NCBI RefSeq assembly: GCF_003324165.1 | Contig: NW_025407891.1 | Span: 3,249 to 66,139 of the forward strand | Length of the DNA: 62,891 bases | Direction of reading: 5' to 3' | Origin: Naegleria lovaniensis | Lineage: Eukaryota; Heterolobosea; Eutetramitea; Acrasida; Naegleriidae | Part shown: one piece after another, positions 1-9,169 of the stretch | Numbering within the stretch: position 1 is the first letter of the stretch | How the letters are laid out: each line of letters opens with the position of its first letter | Notes under the pieces: generated by a model | Told to the model about the DNA's origin: nothing | The model's input: only the letters and a program-made list of their open reading frames with translations | Database searches by the model: none | Program-made: the position numbers and the translations under genes

Positions 1-215
1 ACAATCAATACATGAGAATACTTTTTCGAAAGATCATTCAAAAAATCAAAATAACTCCTCAAATAAGCATTTCCGATATCACCTGCCAACACGATCACAT
101 CTCCATATGATTTTTCACATAATTGATGATTGTACTTTTCCTTGTAGCAAGCCTGAAATTTTGCATAGGATTCAAAGTGTTCAATATGAAGATCACTACA
201 AAACTGAATAATCAT
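1..215 (-). CDS. Metallophosphoesterase, calcineurin-like (5' part only)
   Basis: The reading frame starts at the ATG on 213-215, preceded in sense by a run of A, and runs off the left edge, so about 71 residues are visible. They begin MIIQFCSDLHIEHF and continue to DVIVLAGDIG. A D-x-H motif near the N-terminus followed by a G-D motif after a hydrophobic strand is the metal-binding signature of calcineurin-like phosphoesterases. The family hydrolyses phosphoesters using a two-metal centre. The substrate cannot be inferred and the remaining metal ligands lie outside the window. The gene follows the dehydrogenase on the same strand, separated by about 220 bp that hold a complex inverted repeat. 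Confidence 0.75.
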   Translation of the reverse strand, partial: MIIQFCSDLHIEHFESYAKFQACYKEKYNHQLCEKSYGDVIVLAGDIGNAYLRSYFDFLNDLSKKYSHVLI

Positions 216-253
216 TTTTTTTTGTTGTGTGGAACAAAACCGTAGCTGACACG

Positions 254-421
254 ACTTGCCACGTCGAATTCTCGTTTGTGATCTTGGAATGGTCGTCGTG
301 TTGGTAGTGTGTGAATAACTACATGAACTCGTCACTTGCCACGTCGACATCAACACGATTGACACCATTCCAAGATCACAAACGAGAATTCGACGTGGCA
401 AGTGACGAGTTCATGTAGTTA
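254..421. repeat. Compound inverted repeat of three related segments
   Basis: Positions 364-403 are the exact reverse complement of 254-293 (40 bp). Positions 390-421 are the exact reverse complement of 316-347 (32 bp, with a 42-nt loop). The segment at 364-421 therefore carries, inverted and joined, sequence found separately in the two upstream segments. All three share the core ACTTGCCACGTCGA. Looser similarity continues past 293. The block begins 13 bp past the stop of the dehydrogenase, in the spacer before the next same-strand gene. Confidence 0.9.
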
Positions 422-433
422 CTGGTTTATTAT

Positions 434-1417
434 TTACAAAAAACCATCCATTCCCAACACTTTTAACATGTACCACACCATTTTCATATACCAATGATCA
501 ATCACCAAATGAGGAACATTATTCGATGAAAATATTTGTTGACAAATCGCACTCGAGACATGAGCTGGATCTTGAGCATTATCAATGAACCGTTTCGCAT
601 CTTGTTGTTTCTTCACAGCAATATCATGATATTCAGAATTTTCATCAAATGGTTTCAAATTCAAAATATTCGTTCGTGAGAATCCTGGTTCCACACACGT
701 CAATCTCATTCCATTCTTGACTGCTTTGAATTCACGTCTCAAAGAATCACTCAATCCAACCATTGCAAATTTAGAACTTGTGTAAAATCCAAAGAATGGT
801 GGAGCAACAAGACCAGCCACACTTGCAATATTCACAACAATGGATCCATACATGGAATGGTTCTTTTCATTAGAAGAATTTTTCTCACTCACGATTTTGG
901 TCATTTGAGGATACAATTCTCTTAACATTCTGACATGTCCAAATAAATTCACACCAAATACTTGTTGCAAATCTTCTTCAGAATATTCAACAATTCCACA
1001 TCGTTTTTTAGTACCAGGAGCATTGGCAATACCTGCATTATTGACAAGTGCAAAAATTGAATCAGCGTTCCAATTGGAGAGAGTTTGACGAATTTCTTTC
1101 GCTGCTCGTTCGACATGATCCACTTTGGTAATATCACATTCGATTAATTGTAGACGTGAAGCTGTCTTTTCTGATGATAATTCTGTTTTGAATTTTTCTT
1201 CGAGAAATTGTTGATTGATATCGATGGCGATCACTCGACATTGCCACTTGTCAAGTAATTCTTTACAAGTCAAGCTTCCGAAACCACCTGCAGCACCACT
1301 GACAACAATGACGCGACCTTGTGATGGAATGTCGAGAAGAGGTTTACGTTTCAGAACAATTACGTATGAGATTCCCGCAATCAAGGCAGCGAGTGTGAAA
1401 AGGAGCACGAGAATCAT
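434..1417 (-). CDS. Short-chain dehydrogenase/reductase with N-terminal membrane anchor
   Basis: This 327-residue protein is a classical SDR oxidoreductase. After an N-terminal hydrophobic anchor (MILVLLFTLAALIAG, about residues 1-20) come the cofactor-binding SGAAGGFGS motif, an acidic residue in IAIDIN that suggests an NAD preference, and the structural NNAG motif. The catalytic serine lies in NIASVAG and the catalytic tyrosine and lysine in YTSSK, followed by the EPG motif. The combination resembles the membrane-bound retinol and 11-beta-hydroxysteroid dehydrogenase branch, acting on hydrophobic alcohols or ketones at the ER, but the substrate is not determined. The frame is open back to 1516; I prefer the ATG at 1417 because it follows an A-run and starts directly at the membrane anchor. 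Confidence 0.88.
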   Translation of the reverse strand: MILVLLFTLAALIAGISYVIVLKRKPLLDIPSQGRVIVVSGAAGGFGSLTCKELLDKWQCRVIAIDINQQFLEEKFKTELSSEKTASRLQLIECDITKVDHVERAAKEIRQTLSNWNADSIFALVNNAGIANAPGTKKRCGIVEYSEEDLQQVFGVNLFGHVRMLRELYPQMTKIVSEKNSSNEKNHSMYGSIVVNIASVAGLVAPPFFGFYTSSKFAMVGLSDSLRREFKAVKNGMRLTCVEPGFSRTNILNLKPFDENSEYHDIAVKKQQDAKRFIDNAQDPAHVSSAICQQIFSSNNVPHLVIDHWYMKMVWYMLKVLGMDGFL

Positions 1418-1602
1418 TTTTTTTTGTGTCCGAGAGAGGAGGCATCTGGTGATGAGAACTTCATGTGACGGAGACAAGTCACCCGGGCCAATAAAGGACC
1501 TTGAAGTAAATCTCACAAGGATAGGAGCTATTCCATGAACTCTTCAAGAATTTCCATTTCAATTAAAAGCTTTTACTGTACAGTTTTTGAAATCAAAATG
1601 TA

Positions 1603-3180
1603 TTACTTTTCAAGCTTGGCTAATGTATGCTTGACATAATTCTGAATGGCTGTATTCTTGAAAGTGACGGTTCTACCGGTTCTTCTAAAAATTACATTGC
1701 TTTCTAAGAGTTTTCGAACAGGATTGGGGACAAATTCTGTAACAGCACAATTGTATCCACATTCTTTGACCACTTCTGATGATGGCGTCAAAGATTCAAA
1801 ATCATGAACGTCAATAGATCCATGCTGTAAAATATGTCTTGCCACATCTTGAAATGCCTTGTTAAAAAGAGGATCTACTCCTGAATGAATAAACTTTTCT
1901 GTTATAGCTAAATCTACTTGGTATAATTGGTTATACTGATTTAGATACTTTGGAATGTAACCAGTCACAGAGAAGATGCGTTCCATTTCTTGTGGATCAG
2001 TAACATTAAACTTTTTTCTCAAAAATCCTTTTGCTTCTTCCCTTGTCATTTCACCAATTTCATATACTCGAAGTCTACTACTGAATTCAGACACGGTACA
2101 CACACTCTTGTCTCCATCTGTTGTGATCACAAAAATACAATTCAATGCTTCACTGTCAGCCATCTTTTTAGCAAGTTCTTGAAGATTTCTGAAAAATTGT
2201 TTCCCTTCGTCATTGGTATTTAATCGATGGGCATTATCAATCACCATAAGGGGTCGTTTTCCAGTTTTTTTTTTGATTTCAATTCCCACTTTTTCTAAAT
2301 CAGACAAGATATCATGTGAAGAATCAACGTTCAGTAACTTTTTGACATAGTGAAAGAAGGAATTAATTAAGGTGAAATATCCTAATTCGCTTTTCAATCG
2401 TGCCTCGTATTGTCGTTCAGTAGCTGCCGAATAAAAAACTGGAATACCTTGTTTACGTGCTTTGTAAACTAGTCGATTCACAATTTCAGATTTACCACTT
2501 CCACTTTCTCCAATGATCATTGCATATTGATTTAATGAATGTACTGCAAAGTTCAGCAACTCTTCCTCCTCTTTTTTTCTCTCAATAGCTTCAGCAAAAT
2601 GCGCCATATCGTCATCTGTAACGTTAGTTTTGAATTCTTCTTGCACTCTTGACAATTTCATATATTCCTCCACAACCAGCACCAACAAAACCAACAACAC
2701 TGTTGCTAATTTAAAAATCCAAGTGTTTTGCATCAATGATCTGAATGCTCGGGTCCACCTAGAAACTTTTTGTTGAGTTTCTTTTAGGGCTTCTCCAATA
2801 TTTTGATTGGAAAGTAAATGTTTCAAGGATGTAGCATCAAGCGCTAGAAAGGAAAGCCTTGGTTCTGTCTCGTCTTTTCGCGAGGTGCTTTTTTCTTGTT
2901 GATTGGTGGCAGTTATAGTATTTACATTGATAGAAGTGGTACTTGGTGTGGTCGTATTCGGTGGTAGTGGAGATGATGAACGATCCGATTGGCCATTCGT
3001 AACACCCAGCCGGATACAAGTATGAAATCTTCGTTCATGCTGAGGCTGTTGTAATAAATAACGAATTAATGATGCTTTGGGAGTGAGATTATCAGCCACT
3101 GCTGTGGTTGCACATCGATGATACTGAATATTCTTGCCTCTCGAAAATAGAGAAAAGGATCGGCTTAAATTTCTAATCAT
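1603..3180 (-). CDS. Mitochondrial-type AAA/archaeal-ATPase-like protein
   Basis: The 525-residue product starts with an Arg/Ser-rich stretch (MIRNLSRSFSLFSRGKN) typical of a mitochondrial presequence. A Ser/Thr-rich region and a single transmembrane helix follow (about residues 154-170). The ATPase domain has a Walker A motif GESGSGKS (about 224-231) and a Walker B-like PLMVIDNAH (about 309-317), then a C-terminal helical lid. This order resembles the ATPase_2/AAA_16 group of P-loop proteins. A role at the inner mitochondrial membrane is inferred; no partner is evident. The frame is open upstream to 3309, but the ATG at 3180 follows eight A residues and gives the presequence directly, so I chose it. 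Confidence 0.75.
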   Translation of the reverse strand: MIRNLSRSFSLFSRGKNIQYHRCATTAVADNLTPKASLIRYLLQQPQHERRFHTCIRLGVTNGQSDRSSSPLPPNTTTPSTTSINVNTITATNQQEKSTSRKDETEPRLSFLALDATSLKHLLSNQNIGEALKETQQKVSRWTRAFRSLMQNTWIFKLATVLLVLLVLVVEEYMKLSRVQEEFKTNVTDDDMAHFAEAIERKKEEEELLNFAVHSLNQYAMIIGESGSGKSEIVNRLVYKARKQGIPVFYSAATERQYEARLKSELGYFTLINSFFHYVKKLLNVDSSHDILSDLEKVGIEIKKKTGKRPLMVIDNAHRLNTNDEGKQFFRNLQELAKKMADSEALNCIFVITTDGDKSVCTVSEFSSRLRVYEIGEMTREEAKGFLRKKFNVTDPQEMERIFSVTGYIPKYLNQYNQLYQVDLAITEKFIHSGVDPLFNKAFQDVARHILQHGSIDVHDFESLTPSSEVVKECGYNCAVTEFVPNPVRKLLESNVIFRRTGRTVTFKNTAIQNYVKHTLAKLEK

Positions 3181-3212
3181 TTTTTTTGATGGGTTAAATC
3201 CCCGCTTCTCAT

Positions 3213-3294
3213 GGACCCGCAACCCTCTTCGCAAAGTTGACGCTTTTGCGTTAAAAAAACAACGCAAAAATTGCGCACCTGCAAAAAAAAAAAT
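3213..3294. repeat. GACGC/GCGTTAA inverted-motif segment
   Basis: Upstream of the AAA ATPase gene, a short stretch has GACCCGC, then TTGACGC, GCGTTAA, CAACGC and TTGCGC, forming small inverted pairs around A-runs. Order and wording resemble the right end of the palindromic cluster near 9050-9097 read on the opposite strand. It may be part of the promoter, the edge of the neighbouring transposase element, or a relic of a dispersed repeat. Confidence 0.35.
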
Positions 3295-3333
3295 TTCGAA
3301 ACAAAGCAAGGTTTATTTTTCATCACGGCTTCA

Positions 3334-5589
3334 TTAAATATATTGATTTACGTTCTTGTGCATCGGAATGAAATAACTCTTCCCCTTTCTAGTAACAGTA
3401 ACACAAGGAACCAGAGGCTCTTTGTTGGACACTTCAATCACAGACCTGTCTGACAAATTCTGCAAAGTCACTGTGGAATCTGTGAATGATTTGATTTTGA
3501 AGTATTTTGCAGGAGTACAAGAAGTATCAGCCACAACATCTCTCTCTTTCTTCAATACGAAATGACCACACACACATTCCGAAGGTTTGAGTTCACTTAA
3601 ACCAAATATATCGCATAACTGCGCCATATCAAAAAACATAATAGAATACCTTGCAGAATTTGATGAAATGAACGGCTTGGTCAATGTGAAGTTTAGATTT
3701 TCCCCAACAAAGGCTGTATTATGTGCCAATGGACCATATAGGCCTGCATTTCGCACCATATCACTAGCTACATGGAAGTTCATTGTAGCCTTTGCAATAC
3801 CTACCATCTCTTGATAATCCTCCAAAATACCTCTTAGTTCCTCATTAATTGAATTCAAATCAGCTATATTAATGGCATCTGTTAACTTGTCAATTACAAC
3901 AACCATTCTCTTAATAATTTTATACTTCAACTCAATCATACTGAAATTCTTAACATCCTGAAGTAGATCTAGATAATAGTGAATAATCATATATATCTCC
4001 ATTGCCTTAAGGTGTACTAAATTTTTGGAAACTGATCTCGGGTGTCTATGTAAGAACGAAGGAAATTTTTGCTTGAGATATTCTTTGTCGAACTCGTCCC
4101 AATATTGAAGTGGAATCATCTCCATCATGTCACGCATAATTCCTTCATACAAGTTATGCATTGAATCATAGGAGCATATTGTAGTGGGAGTTGGTTTCCA
4201 ACTCTGGTCTAATATTGGAGAATATCCACGAACACCCCATGACAACTCTTTTCCCGAAATATTATTCCAAAAATGTCGATCTCTCAAACCAAAAACAATT
4301 CGTTGATTACTAGAAATGTCTCTCCTAAGTGGATATCTAACTTGAGTAGTTCCTCCTGGTAACTGAACAGGTTCCCCTCGAATCTCGCATAAATGGCAAA
4401 AATAATACCCTGATTTTTGAAATAAGAGAATTTCAGACCTTGCAGGTAAGTCAGCAATTACTCTTTCTAATCTCAATGATATTTGTTTAAATTGATCATT
4501 GAACACATTCAAATCATCCATCATGATTTTCAAACACAAATTGATTTCTTCTTGAGATGGTTTGTTAGGAAATAGTAGCCACAAAAAGTTATTCTTGCGC
4601 TTCTTTCTTACATTTGGTTTCATCTCATTGAATGTGACAGAGAATTCGTAAAAGCTTTGCTGACTAGATTTAAACGGAGCAACACCGTCACCAAATAACG
4701 TCATAGTTTTTCCTCCTTCATCTACGAATTTTTTGTGAATGTTTTTGTAGATGTCTCCGTCACAACGATCTTGGATAAGTTGGGGATCACGATTATCAAG
4801 TTTAAATTGATCCAAAAATTGTGGCTCTCTGAATATCCTTTCCTCGAATTGGAATTTTAATGGGCGTAAAAAGCAATGAGTTTTGATATCTTTCCATAAT
4901 TTCCCACATTTAGGACAGGATTTTTGGTCTGGATTTTTTTGATACGTCTGACAATGAGTGCACATTGGAATTTTCTTTGTCTTTGAAGACAAAAGGAAAT
5001 ACTTATAGAACCCTGTTAATGTCAGCTTATCTGAAAGTTCTTGTTTATCACTCTCATGAATGAGTTGAATGGCTTCTCGAATTAGATTTAAAACCATTTT
5101 GAGACAATTTTCAGAGAGAGAACTTGTTACTGCAAACTTGAGAATTTTTTTCATCAACGTATCAACATTTACATTGACATTATCATTCACAACGCTTGAA
5201 AATGAATGGGAAGAGAGAACTTCTTCATCTAGTATGCCATCATCTCCATCACTCCAATATTCTCTGAAAAACTGTAACAGGTCGTCTTGTTCTGATTGTG
5301 CATTGGATGGATTATTTTCATTCGTCGGAGATGAATCATGAGAACCTGAACAGAGATTTTCCAGACCCTCTGCACTACAATTACATTGTTGATTTTCTAC
5401 TGTATGGTTCTGAGAAGAGTAATTTATATCTATTCCACCAATATCTAACAAAGAATCATCATCAATGCAATGAGCAACAGTCTTACGAAACTTATTTACA
5501 GGCTCATAATTTGGCTCGTGATTGTATTTTGAATTGACAATTGAACTGGACCCTTCTACAGTTTGGCGCTTCAAACCAAATTGCTTCAT
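3334..5589 (-). CDS. tnp2/CACTA-like DDE transposase
   Basis: The 751-residue protein has an acidic, poorly conserved N-terminus and a four-cysteine zinc site (C210, C213, C225, C228). A transposase core of the plant tnp2 (En/Spm, CACTA) type follows: LFGDGVAPFKS with D301, then NNFLWLLFPNKP, then ADLPAR with D380, a C-x2-C at 398/401 and DSMHNLYEGIMRD starting at D475. These are the landmarks of that RNase H-like family, which cuts and joins element ends. The frame is uninterrupted, so it may be functional or domesticated. It is divergently arranged with the ORF at 5761-7167, with 171 bp between the two starts. I found no convincing terminal inverted repeats around the pair. Confidence 0.75.
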   Translation of the reverse strand: MKQFGLKRQTVEGSSSIVNSKYNHEPNYEPVNKFRKTVAHCIDDDSLLDIGGIDINYSSQNHTVENQQCNCSAEGLENLCSGSHDSSPTNENNPSNAQSEQDDLLQFFREYWSDGDDGILDEEVLSSHSFSSVVNDNVNVNVDTLMKKILKFAVTSSLSENCLKMVLNLIREAIQLIHESDKQELSDKLTLTGFYKYFLLSSKTKKIPMCTHCQTYQKNPDQKSCPKCGKLWKDIKTHCFLRPLKFQFEERIFREPQFLDQFKLDNRDPQLIQDRCDGDIYKNIHKKFVDEGGKTMTLFGDGVAPFKSSQQSFYEFSVTFNEMKPNVRKKRKNNFLWLLFPNKPSQEEINLCLKIMMDDLNVFNDQFKQISLRLERVIADLPARSEILLFQKSGYYFCHLCEIRGEPVQLPGGTTQVRYPLRRDISSNQRIVFGLRDRHFWNNISGKELSWGVRGYSPILDQSWKPTPTTICSYDSMHNLYEGIMRDMMEMIPLQYWDEFDKEYLKQKFPSFLHRHPRSVSKNLVHLKAMEIYMIIHYYLDLLQDVKNFSMIELKYKIIKRMVVVIDKLTDAINIADLNSINEELRGILEDYQEMVGIAKATMNFHVASDMVRNAGLYGPLAHNTAFVGENLNFTLTKPFISSNSARYSIMFFDMAQLCDIFGLSELKPSECVCGHFVLKKERDVVADTSCTPAKYFKIKSFTDSTVTLQNLSDRSVIEVSNKEPLVPCVTVTRKGKSYFIPMHKNVNQYI

Positions 5590-5760
5590 TATTTACAACA
5601 ACACAAAACAAGAACGTTGATTGTTTAACGATATAGATTCCATTAAGTGTCTCCAATTACGTATATTCGTCAAGAAATATCTATCGTTCCCAAATTTTCG
5701 ATCCACTTGCAAATTGGACATTTAACGGTTGTAAAACAAGATTCAACATTACTCAAAAAA

Positions 5761-7167
5761 ATGAAAAGAACAAAATCACACCCTGGCAAGAATGCAACAA
5801 AGAAAACCAAAGCAAACGATAGTACACTTTCAACACAAGACACTTCCTCCGATTTAGAGCAAATAATTTTATTCGAGGCCAAAAAGCCAAATGAAAAACA
5901 AGCTAAGTTAATTGCGAAACACTCTGAAAATGCTTTATGTAATAGTATTCCTCAACTTGAGAAATATTTAGACTTTTTGCAAAACATTCACAACAAGGAT
6001 ATTGACATTACAAACAAAGACTCTGTCTCTGCAACATACATTCTGATGAATCAATTTCTCAAACAAGGAGAAAAGGTTTTTGTTGGTATTCAAGCTGGTA
6101 ATCCAGAACGCTTGCGACAGTCAATTTTGCAAACTTATAGCTCGGACAAAGATTTTTCGGAACGAATATGTGCTGCAGTCAAGGCTATCAGTGTAAGCCT
6201 TTTGAAACAAAAAGGTTTAATTGAATCCACATGCCCACCTGTGAGTTCAAATCTCAAAGTTGGAGATTTAGTTGAAATTATTGAAAAGGGAGAGAATTGT
6301 TACTACAAGATTGGTAAAGGAAGAGTTCAATCACTCACTTCAACTAATTGCAGTTTAAATGACATTATATTTCACGTTCCATCCTTCGTTCAAGATCAAA
6401 AGAAGACGATTTTTGATATTTCATGCCTTTCATTAATTGAAGATCGAACCAATCATGCTCCTATGATTCAAAATGCTTTTTCTACGGTTCAGCGAGGATG
6501 TACTCCAGTCTCCTTATTTTCCATGAATTATGATACTGAAGTCGATGATGACAAAATTGATGACAATGAAGTTCTCTCTATAACTCCACCGGAAATTTCG
6601 GATTCAAGAACAAACTCAAATTCAAATGTTGAAGAGAGTGATTCTCCTTTGCAAAATGAGCCCAAGTCTACGGAACCTACTGATTATAAGAATTTCGCTA
6701 GTGATATCTTTTTCCTTCAGCAAGTCAAAGACCTCAGAGAGAAAAACGAGGCCTTATCATTGGAAAACAAACAGCTAAAAGAATTAATCATCAAATTGAA
6801 TAAGCCATTGAACGCATTAATTGCTCTTCAATTACAATACCCGAATATTCTTCCAAGCAAAACAATTTCTGTCACATATGGTGCTAATGTGAAACAAATA
6901 CCCCCAAATTTGGTGTCCAGAATTATCAACAGCAACAAGACGGCTCGGCTTGGCATTGTTAGCAATTATTTGTTTGATAAGGATTATGTTCTTTTGAAAG
7001 ATGATCAGAAAGATATTGTAATTGATTGCATTTTAGAATGTACTGAGGTGCCATTGGATAAGTGGAAAGTGGAACGAATATTATTGATGAATTTAAGTCG
7101 AACTTTAAAACACAACGCATCAAAGAAAGAGCATGAATCCAAAACCAAGAGCAAGCAGTCGTTGTAA
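5761..7167 (+). CDS. Possible BEN-domain DNA-binding protein, transposon accessory ORF
   Basis: The 468-residue protein begins with a basic stretch (MKRTKSHPGKNATKKTK). It has a Ser/Thr- and acid-rich middle and a short coiled coil near VKDLREKNEALSLENKQLKE. The C-terminal part, from about LVSRIINSNKTARLGIVSNY to VERILLMNLSRTL, has the length and helical pattern of a BEN domain, a DNA-binding fold. That assignment rests on pattern only. The frame is open from 5647, but the ATG at 5761 follows an A-run. It lies head to head with the transposase, so a shared promoter and an accessory DNA-binding role are likely, by analogy with the TNPA-type proteins of CACTA elements. It could instead be an unrelated nuclear protein. 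Confidence 0.5.
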   Translation: MKRTKSHPGKNATKKTKANDSTLSTQDTSSDLEQIILFEAKKPNEKQAKLIAKHSENALCNSIPQLEKYLDFLQNIHNKDIDITNKDSVSATYILMNQFLKQGEKVFVGIQAGNPERLRQSILQTYSSDKDFSERICAAVKAISVSLLKQKGLIESTCPPVSSNLKVGDLVEIIEKGENCYYKIGKGRVQSLTSTNCSLNDIIFHVPSFVQDQKKTIFDISCLSLIEDRTNHAPMIQNAFSTVQRGCTPVSLFSMNYDTEVDDDKIDDNEVLSITPPEISDSRTNSNSNVEESDSPLQNEPKSTEPTDYKNFASDIFFLQQVKDLREKNEALSLENKQLKELIIKLNKPLNALIALQLQYPNILPSKTISVTYGANVKQIPPNLVSRIINSNKTARLGIVSNYLFDKDYVLLKDDQKDIVIDCILECTEVPLDKWKVERILLMNLSRTLKHNASKKEHESKTKSKQSL

Positions 7168-8860
7168 AATCTTGAATTACATAAAAAATTTGTTTTAAAA
7201 AAATTCTCAAAAGCTTGTAGCAGCCTCCACGTTCAACAATCACATTCATTCATCAACAGATGCCGCTTGTTCATCTTATATGCTGCTAGAGCTTGCTTTG
7301 CGTAAGTGTACGTGTTTCATTGATACAGATATGATCTCCAAATCATCCAAAGATATCGACACGTTTCATGTTTGCTCGAAATGGAGGACTGTCTTTGCTA
7401 TCATTTGCCTTTTGTCTCTTATAAAGGACAAAGCAGGCTTTTATTGATAAAGTTTTCTACGGTAAGCTTTTCTTTTTCACGAAGTTGTTGTGAATTTCTT
7501 GAATCTGATCAACGATAGATGCTACAAAGGACCTTTAGCATCATCAAACATTTTGGCAAGACGAATGAATGTTATGTTGATGATAGGAGAAGATATTGTT
7601 GAACAAACAGATAGGGTTTGTAGTTAGTGCTTGATTTGAAAGTAATTCTGTTCGTGCTGTTTGAAAAGGTAATTCGTTTCATTTACGGCCATTGTTATTG
7701 TTGTGGAGGATGATTAAACTTGTTCACCTGTTAAACCGGTAAGTATATCCAACCATGTACTAATATCAACAACATTATTCGTTGTTTATTTATTTCCTTC
7801 TAGAGTAACATGATCGGTAGGTTGTTAGATTTGCTGAGCAGATTTTTGTTTATTCAAAATGTTTTAGTTGCTTCTTCTTTATTAGTTGTTGTTTTGAATA
7901 TCCATCATTACACTCTGTACATAGAATGCGTTGGTAGAGATTGGTTGAGGATATTGAAGCAAGTTCTAACATCCAGATAATGAAGGGATATCTTGAGGTA
8001 GGGATTGAATTTAATGATAATCAATTGAGGATAGGATGATAAGACTTCAAGTATATTTGATCCACAGTTGGTTGTTTGATTATTCGTACCCTCTTGTCCC
8101 ACTATGCATTGAGAGTTAAAGGATTGTAGTTGCAACAATAACCAAACAACCGCTTTCTTAACATTTGTCAATGGTAGAACTGAAAAAGATGTTATATTAT
8201 CGAGTTATGGAATTTCAAGCTGAATTTGCTTGGTATTATGAAGGATTATTTGTAGGTTGTTAATTATTATGGATTGATTAACAGAGCTTTCAATGCTTTA
8301 GAGTTTGATGTTTAAACATTTTAAGCCTGGAGTGTATTTAGATCATCGAGGCATTTGTTTGTCATGAATAGGGATTGGTTTGATTGATGTTAAAATATGA
8401 CTTGTTGTGAATAATAATGTCAGTGCAATAGAGATATCAAAACAAATGACAAATTGATATATCATTTATATGAATTTGAAGTGTGTTTTGATTGAACTAT
8501 TGATCACTATGATTATTATGCCGCAACTGAAAAATATTTTAACTGAATGCAAAACCAACATCATGATAAACAAATGAAAAGATGATATGAAATACAAGTA
8601 TTGAATTAGATGATATTTCAACCCGATAGCTTAAATTATTCAAAAGTAAGTAATGTCAATCCAATTCATCTTTCATTTACCATTTATATTCATTAAATTG
8701 GCTACTTTAGCTTTGTTGTTGGATATAAATTAGAGAATTTGGATGAATGAATGTGAGGAAAATGGATAAATATACAAGATTTGAAGATTTGGAGTGGTTT
8801 GAAGAGATTGAATTAGTGAACGATTGGTTGAGCGAGAATGAAAGAGAAATTTGAGAAATA
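7168..8860. other. Long AT-rich region without a convincing gene
   Basis: No frame longer than about 90 codons here reads like protein. The sequence is rich in simple GATTGA/TTGAT words. Several splice-donor-like words occur (near 7461, 7667 and 7739), so an untranslated leader or a non-coding RNA is possible but unproven. Positions 7427-7442 repeat, with one base inserted, a 15-mer found in a hairpin near the right end of the P-like element (44500-44514). Confidence 0.5.
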
Positions 8861-8861
8861 A

Positions 8862-9097
8862 GGAGCGTTAATTTTTCGTCAATTATTTTTATTATGAAAC
8901 ATCATAATAATTGACGTTAATTTGACGCGTGAATAATGAAATCGTTAATGTGGAAAATTAACGCTTTTTATTGACGTTTTTTCGTCAATAATTAACGCTT
9001 TTCAAGCGAGAATAAAATTTTTTTCGTTAACTTTTTGATTGTAATTTTTGACGAAAAAACGTTAAAAATTAACGTCAACCGCGAGTAGCGGGTCGAC
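8862..9097. repeat. Dense palindromic CGTTAA/TTGACG cluster
   Basis: In about 235 bp there are roughly eight CGTTAA/TTAACG and seven TTGACG/CGTCAA words in both orientations. They build nested hairpins, such as ATTGACG-TTTTTT-CGTCAAT near 8980. The right end adds a GC-rich hairpin, CCGC-gagta-GCGG. The surrounding DNA does not share this texture. It lies just past the 3' end of the terpene synthase fusion gene. Candidates are a palindromic miniature transposon, a replication or matrix element, or a folded 3' UTR. Confidence 0.7.
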
Positions 9098-9169
9098 AAA
9101 TCAAAATCTTTGTGGCCATTCAAAAACACTCATAATGATTTTACTCAAAATATTAATGTACATTAATTC

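Noticed and set aside
3181-7600. Terminal inverted repeats around the tnp2-like/BEN pair
   Set aside because: Only short A-rich or GCAAAG-type matches were found by eye; none exceeds what is expected in this composition.
7908-8171. 87-codon minus-strand frame in the 7.2-9.2 kb gap
   Set aside because: Short, no recognisable motif, and embedded in simple-sequence DNA.
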